Made by a program: the position numbers and the translations under genes. DNA of 56,779 nucleotides from positions 1 to 56,779 of the forward strand of contig JAGWAN010000004.1 in the NCBI GenBank assembly GCA_021296345.1, in the 5' to 3' direction. The stretch comes from Acidimicrobiia bacterium (GTDB taxonomy: Bacteria; Actinomycetota; Acidimicrobiia; Spongiisociales; Spongiisociaceae). Numbering within the stretch: the stretch's first letter is position 1; each line of letters starts with the position of its first letter. Of the stretch, positions 40,364 through 49,976 are shown in pieces. The notes beneath the pieces are model-generated. The model searched no databases, was not told the DNA's origin, and worked only from the letters and a program-made list of their open reading frames with translations.

Positions 40364-41593
40364 TTATCCGCCGGGGTGGGGTTGTTCGGCTTTGTATCTG
40401 TCCAGGAATTGTTGGTAGGCGCGTTGTTGCTGGTCGTGGGGGCTGTGGTATTCGAGGTTGGTCGGGTGTCGGTACTGGTTCCAGGTTCGGGGCGGGAGGA
40501 GCCGGCGGCGATGCGGAGGTGTGTGGGGATCGATCCGGTGTCCCCGGCGGTGTACAGCAATGTGGTGGTGGTACCAGCAGAGGGTGGCGAGGTTGTCCGC
40601 GGTGTCGGTGCCGCCGTCGCGTCTATGGATGACGTGATGCGTTTGGAGCCGGTATCCACTTCGGCAGGAGTCGATCACGCATTGGCGGTCTCTCGCTAAC
40701 ACGGCCCGGCGGAGCCGTTTGGGGACCTGACGCCGGGGTGGGCCGGTGGCTGTGATCCGGCCGTCCGTGATAGTGATCGCTTCGACGCGTCCTTCGCATT
40801 CGACTTCTTCTGTGGTTTGGGGTCCGACCCGGGGTCCTCCGAACACCTCTACGCCTTGGGTGTCGTGGGATTGGTCGGCGAGTTGTTGGTCTTTGATCAG
40901 CATGATGACCGGTTCCCGCCCGGCGGGATCACCCGACACAAGACCCTGGTCCAGGTCGTCTTGGGCCAAAGTGGCCAGGCCGATGGCTTGTTTCTGGGCC
41001 GGGGTCAGGTCAGCCTCGGTGTCGGACGCGAGGGCCGGGATCTGGTCGGCCCGCTTGTCCAGCGCCTTACGCACCACCTGGCCGTCGGTGGCGGTGAGCC
41101 GCCCTGACAGGTGCCACACCGCGCCGTCGTCGGAGACTCTCAGGTTCACGTACTGGCGCTCGAAGCTGTTCCGCTCGTCGCCTCGGCTGAGCTTCCGGTG
41201 TCTGGCGGCCAGTTTGTTGACCCCCGCCAGATCCAGATCGGCCGACCCGGCCACCTGGGACGCGCTTGCCCCTACTTGGATAAGCCGCTGTTCGGAGACG
41301 GTACGGTCGAACGGCAGATGGCCTCTTCGGATCAGGTCGATCACGTCGTCGTCCAACCGCCGCGCCAGATAAGCCATATCCCGGGCGACTGGATGGGGTA
41401 TGTCCAACCTCGACGCGGTCCAGTCGACCAGAGAGCGGTATCCGTCCCGGACGATTCCGCGGTGGCGGATCACCATCTTGAGCCAGGCGAGTTGGGCGCC
41501 TCGTTGCCGGTCGATCTCCCGCTGGTGGTCTTTGAGGTTGTCCTCAGCGACCAGAATCGGGTCGGCGTCATGGAACGCTGTTCCTTCATACAT
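40364..41593 (-). CDS. DUF222/HNH endonuclease-like protein (13E12 family)
   Basis: A 409-residue protein of the 13E12-repeat family, common and multi-copy in actinobacteria. The N-terminal DUF222 region includes RHRGIVRDGYRSLVDWTASRL and LAAR-HRKLSRGDE; the C-terminal HNH nuclease motif is RLQTHHVIHRRDGGTDTADN, LATLCWYHHHIAVH, with flanking Cys (RQCVIDSC). The frame opens with TTG at 41602, but the ATG at 41593 is chosen: TATATT ends seven bases before it. These genes spread within genomes, possibly as homing-like or phage-derived elements, but no flanking repeats were found. The upstream 100 bp is unusually AT-rich for the region. Confidence 0.9.
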   Translation of the reverse strand: MYEGTAFHDADPILVAEDNLKDHQREIDRQRGAQLAWLKMVIRHRGIVRDGYRSLVDWTASRLDIPHPVARDMAYLARRLDDDVIDLIRRGHLPFDRTVSEQRLIQVGASASQVAGSADLDLAGVNKLAARHRKLSRGDERNSFERQYVNLRVSDDGAVWHLSGRLTATDGQVVRKALDKRADQIPALASDTEADLTPAQKQAIGLATLAQDDLDQGLVSGDPAGREPVIMLIKDQQLADQSHDTQGVEVFGGPRVGPQTTEEVECEGRVEAITITDGRITATGPPRRQVPKRLRRAVLARDRQCVIDSCRSGYRLQTHHVIHRRDGGTDTADNLATLCWYHHHIAVHRRGHRIDPHTPPHRRRLLPPRTWNQYRHPTNLEYHSPHDQQQRAYQQFLDRYKAEQPHPGG

Positions 41594-41600
41594 GACAATC

Positions 41601-41606
41601 AATATA
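41601..41606 (-). promoter_or_regulatory. -10 box of the DUF222/HNH gene
   Basis: TATATT on the minus strand, exactly seven bases before the ATG at 41593. It lies in a conspicuously AT-rich stretch (41585-41705). Confidence 0.5.
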
Positions 41607-41707
41607 ACGACCAGCTATGACAAACTAAGCCCAACATCGAGAAAAGGTCAGAAAAACGATACAGGAACAGACCCAAACCATGCTCACCCATATAGGAAAC
41701 CAGTCCC

Positions 41708-42157
41708 CTAGGACTGCGCGATCCGCTCCGAGACCGTGGCGCCAGTCGAGAGGTCCATGTGGCGCTCGCCCCTCGCCCCCTCGTACTCTTCTAGGAGAGA
41801 CAACAGATGCTTGACATAGCCCCGGACGCCGTGGCGGTCTACGGCTATCTGATAGTCCTCCATGTTGTCGTGATGGAAGTGGATATATAGCTTCTCGGCA
41901 GCTGAGAACCCGTTGATCAGCGAGGAGTCACCGTACTCTTTGGCCATCTCCTTGGAGGCATTCTTGTTGGCGCGATGCGAGTCATACTTCCACCCGCGCT
42001 GGAGAGAGGCCGCGATGATGGCCTGGACGGCAGCGCCGTAGAGTTTCTCCGCACCCTGATGAGTGTCGCCGATCGCGAACTCCGCCTCCGCCTGCTCCAG
42101 GAAGACCAAGGACTGCGTGACCCGTTTCGCGACGGTGGATTCCTTGATCATGATCAT
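41708..42157 (-). CDS. Small helical protein, PaREP1/HEPN-like
   Basis: A 149-residue all-helical protein. The central part (LEQAEAEFAIGDTHQGAEKL, AAVQAIIAASLQRGW, FSAAEKLYIHFHHDNM) resembles the PaREP1/HEPN-like helical bundle, but no diagnostic catalytic RxxxxxH motif was identified. The frame is open to 42247; the ATG at 42157 follows GGAAGGAG at good spacing and begins MIMIKESTVAKRV. It stands alone between the HNH gene and the helicase, in a patch of lower GC, and may be an acquired gene. Function unknown. Confidence 0.7.
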   Translation of the reverse strand: MIMIKESTVAKRVTQSLVFLEQAEAEFAIGDTHQGAEKLYGAAVQAIIAASLQRGWKYDSHRANKNASKEMAKEYGDSSLINGFSAAEKLYIHFHHDNMEDYQIAVDRHGVRGYVKHLLSLLEEYEGARGERHMDLSTGATVSERIAQS

Positions 42158-42574
42158 CGATGGTAACTCCTTCCTGTCTGTTGTAGGTGAGCTTGAAGCA
42201 CTGGCCGGCCGGGGCTGACTCTTGGAGTCAACGTACGGCCTGACCACAGAAGGGTCAAGACCCTTGTTCAGCTCCCGAGGCCGATCTGCGAGACCCGGCG
42301 AACGTCGGCAACGGGATCCTGAGAAACCCGGCTCCGCGTGGATGCGCCGGGAAACAATGGGAGCGATGGAAGACGGGACGGGTCGAAAGGCGGCCTATCT
42401 TCGTGGAGTTAAACCATACATGCTGAAACTCGATGAGAACTCCGAGGCGTCCGCTACCGGGCCCACGCATCAGCATCGACCCGTGTGGTTCGGTGCCTTC
42501 GCGCCGGATGGGACGATCCCATTCAGGGTGCTGCTGGTATGAGCGTCACAGGCATGCGATAGCCTGCCACCAGA
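42158..42574. other. Interval between the small helical gene and lhr
   Basis: 417 bp with no confidently recognised gene. It must hold the promoter of the minus-strand helical gene and that of lhr, but no clear -10/-35 pair was seen. A short plus-strand open frame at 42357-42542 is listed separately. Confidence 0.4.
42357..42542 (+). CDS. Possible small hypothetical protein
   Basis: An open frame of about 61 codons starting at ATG 42357 (a second ATG is at 42366) and ending at TGA 42540-42542. The translation (AAYLRGVKPYMLKL, HQHRPVWFGAFAPDG) has mixed composition and resembles nothing recognised. No good ribosome site. It may be chance. Confidence 0.25.
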   Translation: MGAMEDGTGRKAAYLRGVKPYMLKLDENSEASATGPTHQHRPVWFGAFAPDGTIPFRVLLV

Positions 42575-45500
42575 GTGCTGAGAGAGCTGTTTTCGCCCGC
42601 CACCGCCACCTGGTTCGAGGAGGCCTTTCCGGGCCCGACGGAAGCCCAGGCCGGCGGCTGGCCGGTCATCGCCGCCGGCCACCACACCCTGATCCACGCC
42701 CCCACCGGATCGGGCAAGACGCTGGCCGCCTTCCTCTACACGCTCGACCGTCTCCTAACCGAACCGGTACCGGCCAAGTCCCGGCGCTGCCGCGTCCTCT
42801 ACATCTCTCCGATGAAAGCCCTGGCCCATGACGTGGAGCGCAACCTCCGAGCGCCCCTGACCGGGATAGCCCACGCCGCCGACCGCCACGGCATGCCGCC
42901 CCCTCCCGAGGTTGTGGCCGCTATCCGCACCGGAGACACCCCGCCCGCCGACCGCCAGCGGATGCAGCGCCACCCCCCGGACATCCTGATCACCACCCCC
43001 GAGTCCCTATTCCTCATTCTCACCAGCGCGGCCCGCAAGATGCTGGCCTCCGTCCGGTGGGTGATCCTGGACGAGGTCCACGCCGTGGCCGGGACCAAGC
43101 GGGGATCGCATCTGGCCTTGTCGCTGGAGAGGTTGGAGGAGGTGACTGCCGTCCGTCCCCTCCGCATCGGCCTCTCCGCCACCCAGCAACCACTATCCAC
43201 CATCGCCGAGTTCATGGGAGGCGGAACCATGGACGACGGCACTTGGACACCTCGACCGGTGACCATCGTCGACGTCCCCGGCCGGCGGGGCCTGGAGGTG
43301 GAGATCGTCGTCCCGGTCGAGGACATGGCGGCGCCGACGCCCCCCGATCCGCTCTCCTCCGAACCCGCCGACCCGGGCTACCGGTCCATCTGGCCCTCCG
43401 TGTACCCGGCCCTGCTGGAGCTGGTCAGGGCGCACCGGTCCACCATCGTGTTCGCCAACTCCCGCAGGCTGTCCGAGCGACTCTGCGCCGAGCTCAACAA
43501 CCTGGCAGGGGATGAGATCTCGCGCGCCCATCACGGGTCGGTGTCACGCGAGCAGCGGATCGTCATCGAAGACCTGCTCAAACGGGGAGAGCTTCCGGCC
43601 GTGGTGGCGACCTCGACGCTGGAGCTGGGCATCGACATGGGCGCGGTCGACCTCGTGATCCACGTCGAGTCGCCCACCAGCGTGGCTTCCGGCCTGCAGC
43701 GGGTGGGGAGGGCCGGCCATCAGGTAGGGGCGACCAGCAAGGCCAAGATCTTCCCCAAGTTCCGCGGGGACCTCCTCGAGGCGACCGTGGTGGCCGACCT
43801 CATGCTGGCACGGTCGGTGGAGCCCACCACCGTTCCCCAGAGCCCGCTCGACGTGCTGGCGCAGCAGGTGGTGGCGGCGGTGGCGATGGACGAATGGAGC
43901 GCGGACGACCTCCTGTCCCTGGTCAGGCGGGCCGCCCCCTATCGCGAGCTGGCCCGAGGGCCCTACGAGGCGGTCCTCGACATGCTGTCCGGCCGCTACC
44001 CGTCCGAACTGTTCGGGGAGCTGCGCCCCCGCCTGGTCTGGGATCGGGTCACCCACACGCTGACCCCTCGTTCGGGGGCCCAGCGCCTGGCGGTCACCAA
44101 CGCCGGAACCATTCCCGACCGCGGGCTGTACTCGGTCAACCTTCCCGACGGCAGCCGGGTGGGAGAGCTCGACGAGGAGATGGTCTACGAGTCCCGTCCC
44201 GGAGACGTGTTCGTCCTCGGCACCTCGGCGTGGAGGATCAGCGACATCACCGCCGACCGAGTGGAGGTGATCCCCGCCCCCGCGGAGTCGGGCCGGATGC
44301 CGTTCTGGAAGGGAGATCGAGTGGGCCGTCCCGTCGAGACCGGGCGGGCGATCGGCCGCTTCATCCGCACGCTCGGAGCGATGGAACCCGACGAAGCGGT
44401 GGACACGCTCCGGCACCGGTACCACCTGGACGAATGGGCGGCTCGCAACCTCGTAGCATTCCTCGACGAGCAGCGTGACGCCACCGGAGTCCTTCCTACC
44501 GACCGGACGGTGGTGGTGGAACGTTTCCGCGATGAGATCGGGGACTGGCGGATCGCCATCCTCTCGCCCCTGGGCGGCCGGGTACACGCACCGTGGGCGA
44601 TGGCCATCAACCAGCGCCTGCGAAACCGCTACGGGCGGAATCTGGACGTCATCTGGAGCGATGACGGGATCTCCTTCCGCTTCATCGACACGGACGACCT
44701 GCCTTCGCTCGACGACCTGCTGCTCGGCCCGGACGAGTTGGAGTCGATCCTGATCGAAGAACTGTCCGGCACGGCCATGTTCGCGGCCCGGTTCCGGGAG
44801 GCCGCCGCCCGCGCGCTGCTGCTGCCCCGCCGCCGCCCCAGCGGTCGCACCCCGCTGTGGCTCCAGCGACGCCGGGCCGCCGACCTCATGGCCATCGTGA
44901 CCCGCTTCGGCTCTTTCCCGATCATCCTCGAGACATACCGCGAGATACTCCAGGACGTGTTCGACCTTCCGTCCGCCAGGGAGCTCCTGGGGGACATAGA
45001 GGCCCGCCGGGTGCGGGTGGTGGAGGTCGACACCGCCACGGCCGGACCTTTCGCTTCGTCGCTCCTGTTCGAGTTCGTAGCCTCCTACCTGTACGAGGGA
45101 GACGCCGCCCCGTCGGAACGGCGGGCCACGGCCCTCACGCTCGACCGGGAGCTACTCCGCGAGCTGCTCGGGGAGGGTGAACTCCGCGACCTACTCGACG
45201 AAGACGTGATCGCCGCCGTCGAGCTGGAGCTGCAGTACCTGACCCCGGAACGCCGGGCCAGGGGACTGGACGGAGTACACGATCTGCTCCGGGCGCTCGG
45301 GCCGCTCACCAGCGGGGCAGTGGCCAACCGGCTCTCCGACGGCTCCGCAGCCGGCTTGCTTCGCGAGCTGGAGGAACGCCGCCGAGCCATCCGGGTTCAA
45401 GTGGGAGGCGCGCCGAGCTGGGCGGCCATCGAGGACGCCGGTCGGCTCCGGGACGCCATGGGAGTCCAACCGCCGCCCGGGGTTCCCCATGCCTTCCTGG

Positions 45501-46987
45501 AGGCCGGTCCTGACCCGCTCGGGGAGGTGGTGCGACGCTACGCCCGCACCCACGCGCCGTTCACTGCCGAGGAGGCCGGGTCAGCCCTCGGCCTGCCCCC
45601 GGCTGCCATCCGCGCTGCCCTGGTGGTGCTCGAGCAGGCCGGAACGGTGGCCCGGGGCGCCTTCCGGCCGGGTGAGGCCGGCCAGGAGTGGGTGGACGCG
45701 GGAGTACTGCGCCGGTTGAAGCGGCGTAGCCTGGCGGTGCTCCGCCGTGAGATCGAAGCGGTCGAGGCCGCCACCCTCGGGCGGTTCCTGCCCGCCTGGC
45801 AGGGAGTGGGCCGGACCGGGCGCAACCACCTTGCGGCGCTGGTCGAAACGATCCGCACCCTCCAGGGCCGTCCCATCCCCGCCTCGATACTCGAACGGGA
45901 TGTCCTGGCGGCGAGGCTCGACTACACGCCCGCCATGGCAGACCAGTTGATGGCGTCGGGCGAGGTGGTATGGGTGGGCCGGGGTGCGATCGGACCTCGT
46001 GACGGAAGGGTGGCCCTCTACCTACGCGAGCAGCTGCCGGTCCTCCACCGACCATCCGGGGACGACCTGCCCGACTCGGACCTCCACCACGCCATCCGGA
46101 CCCACCTCTCGCAAAGGGGCGCCAGCTTCTTCCGGGACATTCACCTAGCTGCCCGCGGCGAGAGCGTCGAGGACACCCTCGATGCTCTCTGGGACCTGGT
46201 GTGGTCGGGAGAGGTCACCAACGACACCCTCGCCCCGGTGCGTGCAGTACGAATCCGCCGCCTGGCCCGGTCCCGCTCCGGGCGATCCCGGCGCCGCCTG
46301 CCGTCCGCCATGCCCCCTTCATCGTCCGGAAGGTGGTCGCTGGTCGCCGACCTGTGCACGTTTGATGTGGCCGATGCGGAATGGGGTGCGGCCTGGACGG
46401 AACTCCTGCTGGAACGCCACGGCGTGGTGACCCGAGCCGGCGCCCGAGCCGAGAATATCCCCGGAGGCCTGACCACCCTCTACCCCATCCTCAACCATCT
46501 GGAGGAGACGGGACGCATCCGCCGCGGCTACTTCGTGGAGGGCCTCGGGGGCCTTCAATTCGCCCTGCCGGGGGCCTTGGACCGGCTCCGAACAGCGGAT
46601 GACGACGAAGGAACCGTGATCCTTGCCGCCGCCGATCCGGCCAACCCGTACGGCACCCTGCTGCCGTGGCCCGAGGAAGCCCGAGGCCGGGCTTCCCGCT
46701 CCGCCGGCGCCTACGTGATTCTCCACGATGGCCGGCCCCTGCTGTTCCTGGAGCGGGGCGGGAAGACCGCCACCCTCCTCACCGACACAGAGGATCTTCA
46801 CGGCTCGGCCGCTGATGCCCTGACCGAGATCGGAACCCGGCAACGGCGGTTGACCGTCGAGACCATCAACGGTCTCCCGGCCGGCGACCACCCGCTAGGC
46901 GCCATCCTGCTGGAAAACGGCTTCGCAGTGAGCCTCAAGGGCCTCGCCTATCGAGGCCCCACCCGCCGCCAGCCCTCCCGGAGGTGA
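42575..46987 (+). CDS. lhr: Lhr family ATP-dependent DNA helicase
   Basis: A 1470-residue superfamily 2 helicase, full length for bacterial Lhr, a 3'-to-5' DNA translocase of DNA repair. Walker A is HAPTGSGKTLAAF at about residues 41-53, Walker B/motif II is ILDEVHAVAG near 163, motif III LSATQQPL, and motif VI QRVGRAGHQVG. A winged-helix and Lhr-core domain follow, and the C-terminal 600 residues are the Lhr-CTD. The GTG at 42575 is used; upstream is non-coding. It is a stand-alone gene, with the secreted protein 85 bases downstream. Confidence 0.93.
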   Translation: MLRELFSPATATWFEEAFPGPTEAQAGGWPVIAAGHHTLIHAPTGSGKTLAAFLYTLDRLLTEPVPAKSRRCRVLYISPMKALAHDVERNLRAPLTGIAHAADRHGMPPPPEVVAAIRTGDTPPADRQRMQRHPPDILITTPESLFLILTSAARKMLASVRWVILDEVHAVAGTKRGSHLALSLERLEEVTAVRPLRIGLSATQQPLSTIAEFMGGGTMDDGTWTPRPVTIVDVPGRRGLEVEIVVPVEDMAAPTPPDPLSSEPADPGYRSIWPSVYPALLELVRAHRSTIVFANSRRLSERLCAELNNLAGDEISRAHHGSVSREQRIVIEDLLKRGELPAVVATSTLELGIDMGAVDLVIHVESPTSVASGLQRVGRAGHQVGATSKAKIFPKFRGDLLEATVVADLMLARSVEPTTVPQSPLDVLAQQVVAAVAMDEWSADDLLSLVRRAAPYRELARGPYEAVLDMLSGRYPSELFGELRPRLVWDRVTHTLTPRSGAQRLAVTNAGTIPDRGLYSVNLPDGSRVGELDEEMVYESRPGDVFVLGTSAWRISDITADRVEVIPAPAESGRMPFWKGDRVGRPVETGRAIGRFIRTLGAMEPDEAVDTLRHRYHLDEWAARNLVAFLDEQRDATGVLPTDRTVVVERFRDEIGDWRIAILSPLGGRVHAPWAMAINQRLRNRYGRNLDVIWSDDGISFRFIDTDDLPSLDDLLLGPDELESILIEELSGTAMFAARFREAAARALLLPRRRPSGRTPLWLQRRRAADLMAIVTRFGSFPIILETYREILQDVFDLPSARELLGDIEARRVRVVEVDTATAGPFASSLLFEFVASYLYEGDAAPSERRATALTLDRELLRELLGEGELRDLLDEDVIAAVELELQYLTPERRARGLDGVHDLLRALGPLTSGAVANRLSDGSAAGLLRELEERRRAIRVQVGGAPSWAAIEDAGRLRDAMGVQPPPGVPHAFLEAGPDPLGEVVRRYARTHAPFTAEEAGSALGLPPAAIRAALVVLEQAGTVARGAFRPGEAGQEWVDAGVLRRLKRRSLAVLRREIEAVEAATLGRFLPAWQGVGRTGRNHLAALVETIRTLQGRPIPASILERDVLAARLDYTPAMADQLMASGEVVWVGRGAIGPRDGRVALYLREQLPVLHRPSGDDLPDSDLHHAIRTHLSQRGASFFRDIHLAARGESVEDTLDALWDLVWSGEVTNDTLAPVRAVRIRRLARSRSGRSRRRLPSAMPPSSSGRWSLVADLCTFDVADAEWGAAWTELLLERHGVVTRAGARAENIPGGLTTLYPILNHLEETGRIRRGYFVEGLGGLQFALPGALDRLRTADDDEGTVILAAADPANPYGTLLPWPEEARGRASRSAGAYVILHDGRPLLFLERGGKTATLLTDTEDLHGSAADALTEIGTRQRRLTVETINGLPAGDHPLGAILLENGFAVSLKGLAYRGPTRRQPSRR

Positions 46988-47071
46988 CCTGCCCCGGGGA
47001 CGGGCAACAGCTCTTACACTTCCCGCAGGATCTACGGTGCGGTTCATGACCCGGATAGGCTTCGTAGAGCA

Positions 47072-49915
47072 GTGAGTACGACCGACGGCCGCAGTGACAG
47101 TGCCGGGCATCCGTGCCGAATGCAAGCCCGCGGTCGCCTGGTTGTGTTCACTGTGTTGCTCATGATGGGGGGCTTGCTACCGGGCTTGGCACGCCCGGCA
47201 CTCGCCTGGGAACTCGGAGAACCCTCCTCCGGAACCGGCGAAGGTGCAACCTCGCAGGCTGCCCAGCGGTTCTCCGATGTCGGCGGGGCAGGTCCTCACG
47301 GGCCGAATGTGGAACTCCTGGCTGCGAGAGGAATCTTCGAGGGCACGGAGTGCGCAGCGGGCCGGTTCTGCGCCGATCTGCCCATCCGGCGCTGGGTGAT
47401 GGCGGTTTGGCTGGTCCGCGCGCTGGACGGCGCCGATCCGACCCCCACCGAACCGACCCCCATCGATCCGCCGCGGTTCGCCGACGTCGACGAAGGTGCA
47501 TGGTGGGCGGTTCATGTGGAACGCCTCGCAGATCTGGGTATCACCCGGGGATGCGAGGTCGAGCCGGCCCGCTTCTGTCCCGACTCCCCGGTCACCCGCG
47601 CGCAGATGGCCACCTTCCTGGCGCGCGCCTTCCGGTTGGCATCCGCGCCGGCGGCGGGGTTCGCCGACGTGGGGGAGGGCACCACCCACCAACCGGGCAT
47701 CGCCGCCTTGGCCGCCGCCGGGATCACCTCCGGGTGCGCTGTCGAACCGGCCCGCTACTGCCCGAGGCGAGCCACCACCCGTGCGCAGATGGCCACCTTC
47801 TTGACCCGCGCTCTCCGGTACGCCGGCACGATCCCGTCCGTGGACCCCAGCGTCCCCGGTCCACCAAGCGAGGGAGGTTTCACCGCGGTCGCGGTCGGTT
47901 GGGATCATTCCTGCGGGATACAGAAGGATCGCACGGTGATCTGCTGGGGGAACAACGCAAGGGGCCAGGCCACACCACCGGACGGGGAGTTCGTGGCCGT
48001 GGCCGCCGGTCGGAGCCACACCTGCGGTATCGACGCCCGCCAGGAGATCCTCTGCTGGGGTTGGAACGGATTGGGGGCAGCCGAAGCACCGGACGGGAGG
48101 TTCAGCGCCATCGCCGCCGGAGGCGATCATTCGTGCGCCATCCGAACCGACCGAGGCGTTACCTGCTGGGGCGCCGACCACGCGGGTCAGGCCGATCCCC
48201 CACCCGGCGAGTTCGCGGCGATCGCGGCCGGAGAGTGGCATACCTGCGGGCTCCGCTACACCGACCGGACCGTGGCCTGCTGGGGGGCTGACAACGATGG
48301 CCAAGCCGCTCCGCCACCTGGACGGTTCCTCACCATCGCAGCCGGCAACTGGTACTCGTGCGGCGTGCGCACCGATGGCGCCGGCGTTTGCTGGGGCGCC
48401 GACCACGCGGCTCAATCCCAGACCCCCGCCAAGAGCTTTGGCGCCATAGCGGCCGGTTGGCAGCACTCCTGTGGAATCACCACCGGGAGTTCGGTGGTCT
48501 GCTGGGGTTACGATCAACACGGTCGGGCCAGCCCCCCACCAGGGAGGTTCAGCGCCATCGCCTTAGGGGATTGGCACTCGTGTGGGTTGCACACCGGCGG
48601 CGCCATCACCTGTTGGGGTCAGGTCCCCGACGGGCGTGACGCGCCTATCCCGATGGTACCGATGCCCATAGGGGTAGACCGCTATGTCAGCCCTGATGGG
48701 CCTGATCCCGGTTCTTGCCGTCCACCGGGTCCGGCCGGATTCCCGCTTCGCAGTCGAGTCCCGTCGACGGGAGTGCTCCGGGTGGCGGTGCTGTTCCTGG
48801 ACTTCCCGGACGCCCAGGCGCGCCACACCACGCGACGAGAGGCGGAGTTGGGTCTGCCCTACATCGAGAGGTATCTCGAGACGACCAGCTACGGCCGGCT
48901 CAAGACGGAGTTCACGCCCCTGCACCGGTGGCTACGGGCCGAGCACGGCTATCGGAGTTATTCTCTAACTTCAGCAGTTCCGACACTCGACGCCCCGCTT
49001 GACGCGGATGCGGAGGCGGTGAGGCTTGCGGACCCGGACTTCGACTTCACGGGGCACGACGCCCTACTGGTGGTGATGCCCAGCTCACACTTCGGTAACG
49101 GGCTCGCGACGGGGAGCATCCGAACGGAGGAGGGGATTCTGTCGAGGGTGCGGATCAACTTCCTGTCCCTGGCCGAGCCGCGCCGACCTCTCGAATGGGG
49201 TTTGGTCGCCGCACATGAACTGGCGCACGTGCTCGGGCTGTTGGATCTGTATCCCGCCGACGCTTCCCTGCGCGATCATCCCGCGCCGCCCCCTGCCAGG
49301 AGGTGGGTGGCGAACCAGATCGGCCTTATGGGTCTCTGGGCCAACTTTCTCACCACCGGCAGCGATCCACGCCTGGCCCATGAGCTACGACTTCCGGATG
49401 GGCGTAGCCGCACCGCCTTCAGATACGACCTGCAAGCCCGGGAGATGCTGGCGTGGAGCCGATGGCAGCTCGGTTGGCTCCAGCCCGGCCAGGTCCGCTG
49501 CCTCACCGGTCTCGAAACCGAGGAGGCCGTCACCCTTCGGCCGGTCGCCTCTCCAGGGGATGGAACCGCCATGGTTGCCATCCCGCTCTCGGAGACCGAA
49601 GTCGTCGTCATGGAAAGCCGCCGGCAGATCGGCTACGACGCCGGACACGAATACCGCTACGAGGACGGCGCCCGCACCACTCTCCCCACCCTGGCCGGCA
49701 ACGGCGTGCTCGTCTACGTAGTGAACTCCGCCCGCTCCGGCGGACAGATGCCGATCCGGGTGATCGGACAGTCCGACAACCCCTATCCCATCCTCCACTT
49801 CGAGGAGTACCCGCTGCTCACGGACGGCAAGAGCGTCTCGGTCGGCAGCTACACCATCACGGTCCGTTCCTCCGACGATCGCAAGGACAACCTCACCATC
49901 ACCAGAGACGGCTGA
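47072..49915 (+). CDS. Secreted protein with SLH-like repeats, RCC1-like repeats and an M6-like metalloprotease domain
   Basis: A 947-residue exported protein. A signal peptide (RGRLVVFTVLLMMGGLLPGLARPALA) follows a short N-terminal extension; a start at ATG 47120 would begin right at it. Three S-layer-homology-like repeats follow (residues 60-255), each with FADV, a Cys pair and TRAQMATFL. Seven RCC1-like repeats (about 267-525) of some 36 residues each have a Cys pair in HSCG...CWG. The C-terminal part is a metalloprotease domain with HExxHxxGxxDxY at H715 (HELAHVLGLLDLYP), as in immune inhibitor A (M6), then a beta domain ending TITVRSSD. A decayed copy of its C-terminus is at 4384-4722. 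Probably cell-surface or secreted; substrate unknown. Confidence 0.85.
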   Translation: MSTTDGRSDSAGHPCRMQARGRLVVFTVLLMMGGLLPGLARPALAWELGEPSSGTGEGATSQAAQRFSDVGGAGPHGPNVELLAARGIFEGTECAAGRFCADLPIRRWVMAVWLVRALDGADPTPTEPTPIDPPRFADVDEGAWWAVHVERLADLGITRGCEVEPARFCPDSPVTRAQMATFLARAFRLASAPAAGFADVGEGTTHQPGIAALAAAGITSGCAVEPARYCPRRATTRAQMATFLTRALRYAGTIPSVDPSVPGPPSEGGFTAVAVGWDHSCGIQKDRTVICWGNNARGQATPPDGEFVAVAAGRSHTCGIDARQEILCWGWNGLGAAEAPDGRFSAIAAGGDHSCAIRTDRGVTCWGADHAGQADPPPGEFAAIAAGEWHTCGLRYTDRTVACWGADNDGQAAPPPGRFLTIAAGNWYSCGVRTDGAGVCWGADHAAQSQTPAKSFGAIAAGWQHSCGITTGSSVVCWGYDQHGRASPPPGRFSAIALGDWHSCGLHTGGAITCWGQVPDGRDAPIPMVPMPIGVDRYVSPDGPDPGSCRPPGPAGFPLRSRVPSTGVLRVAVLFLDFPDAQARHTTRREAELGLPYIERYLETTSYGRLKTEFTPLHRWLRAEHGYRSYSLTSAVPTLDAPLDADAEAVRLADPDFDFTGHDALLVVMPSSHFGNGLATGSIRTEEGILSRVRINFLSLAEPRRPLEWGLVAAHELAHVLGLLDLYPADASLRDHPAPPPARRWVANQIGLMGLWANFLTTGSDPRLAHELRLPDGRSRTAFRYDLQAREMLAWSRWQLGWLQPGQVRCLTGLETEEAVTLRPVASPGDGTAMVAIPLSETEVVVMESRRQIGYDAGHEYRYEDGARTTLPTLAGNGVLVYVVNSARSGGQMPIRVIGQSDNPYPILHFEEYPLLTDGKSVSVGSYTITVRSSDDRKDNLTITRDG
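47870..48640 (+). repeat. Seven RCC1-like repeats inside the secreted protein gene
   Basis: Seven units of about 36 codons, each encoding a pattern close to AIAAG-xx-HSCG, then CWG, then PPPG. The second to last variants diverge at the DNA level but keep both cysteines, which suggests a disulfide within each blade. Confidence 0.75.
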
Positions 49916-49976
49916 CCCTCGCAGCGGCTGCCGCTTCCATACCCGCTACCGGCTGCGGCGAGACCGACGGTTCCCG

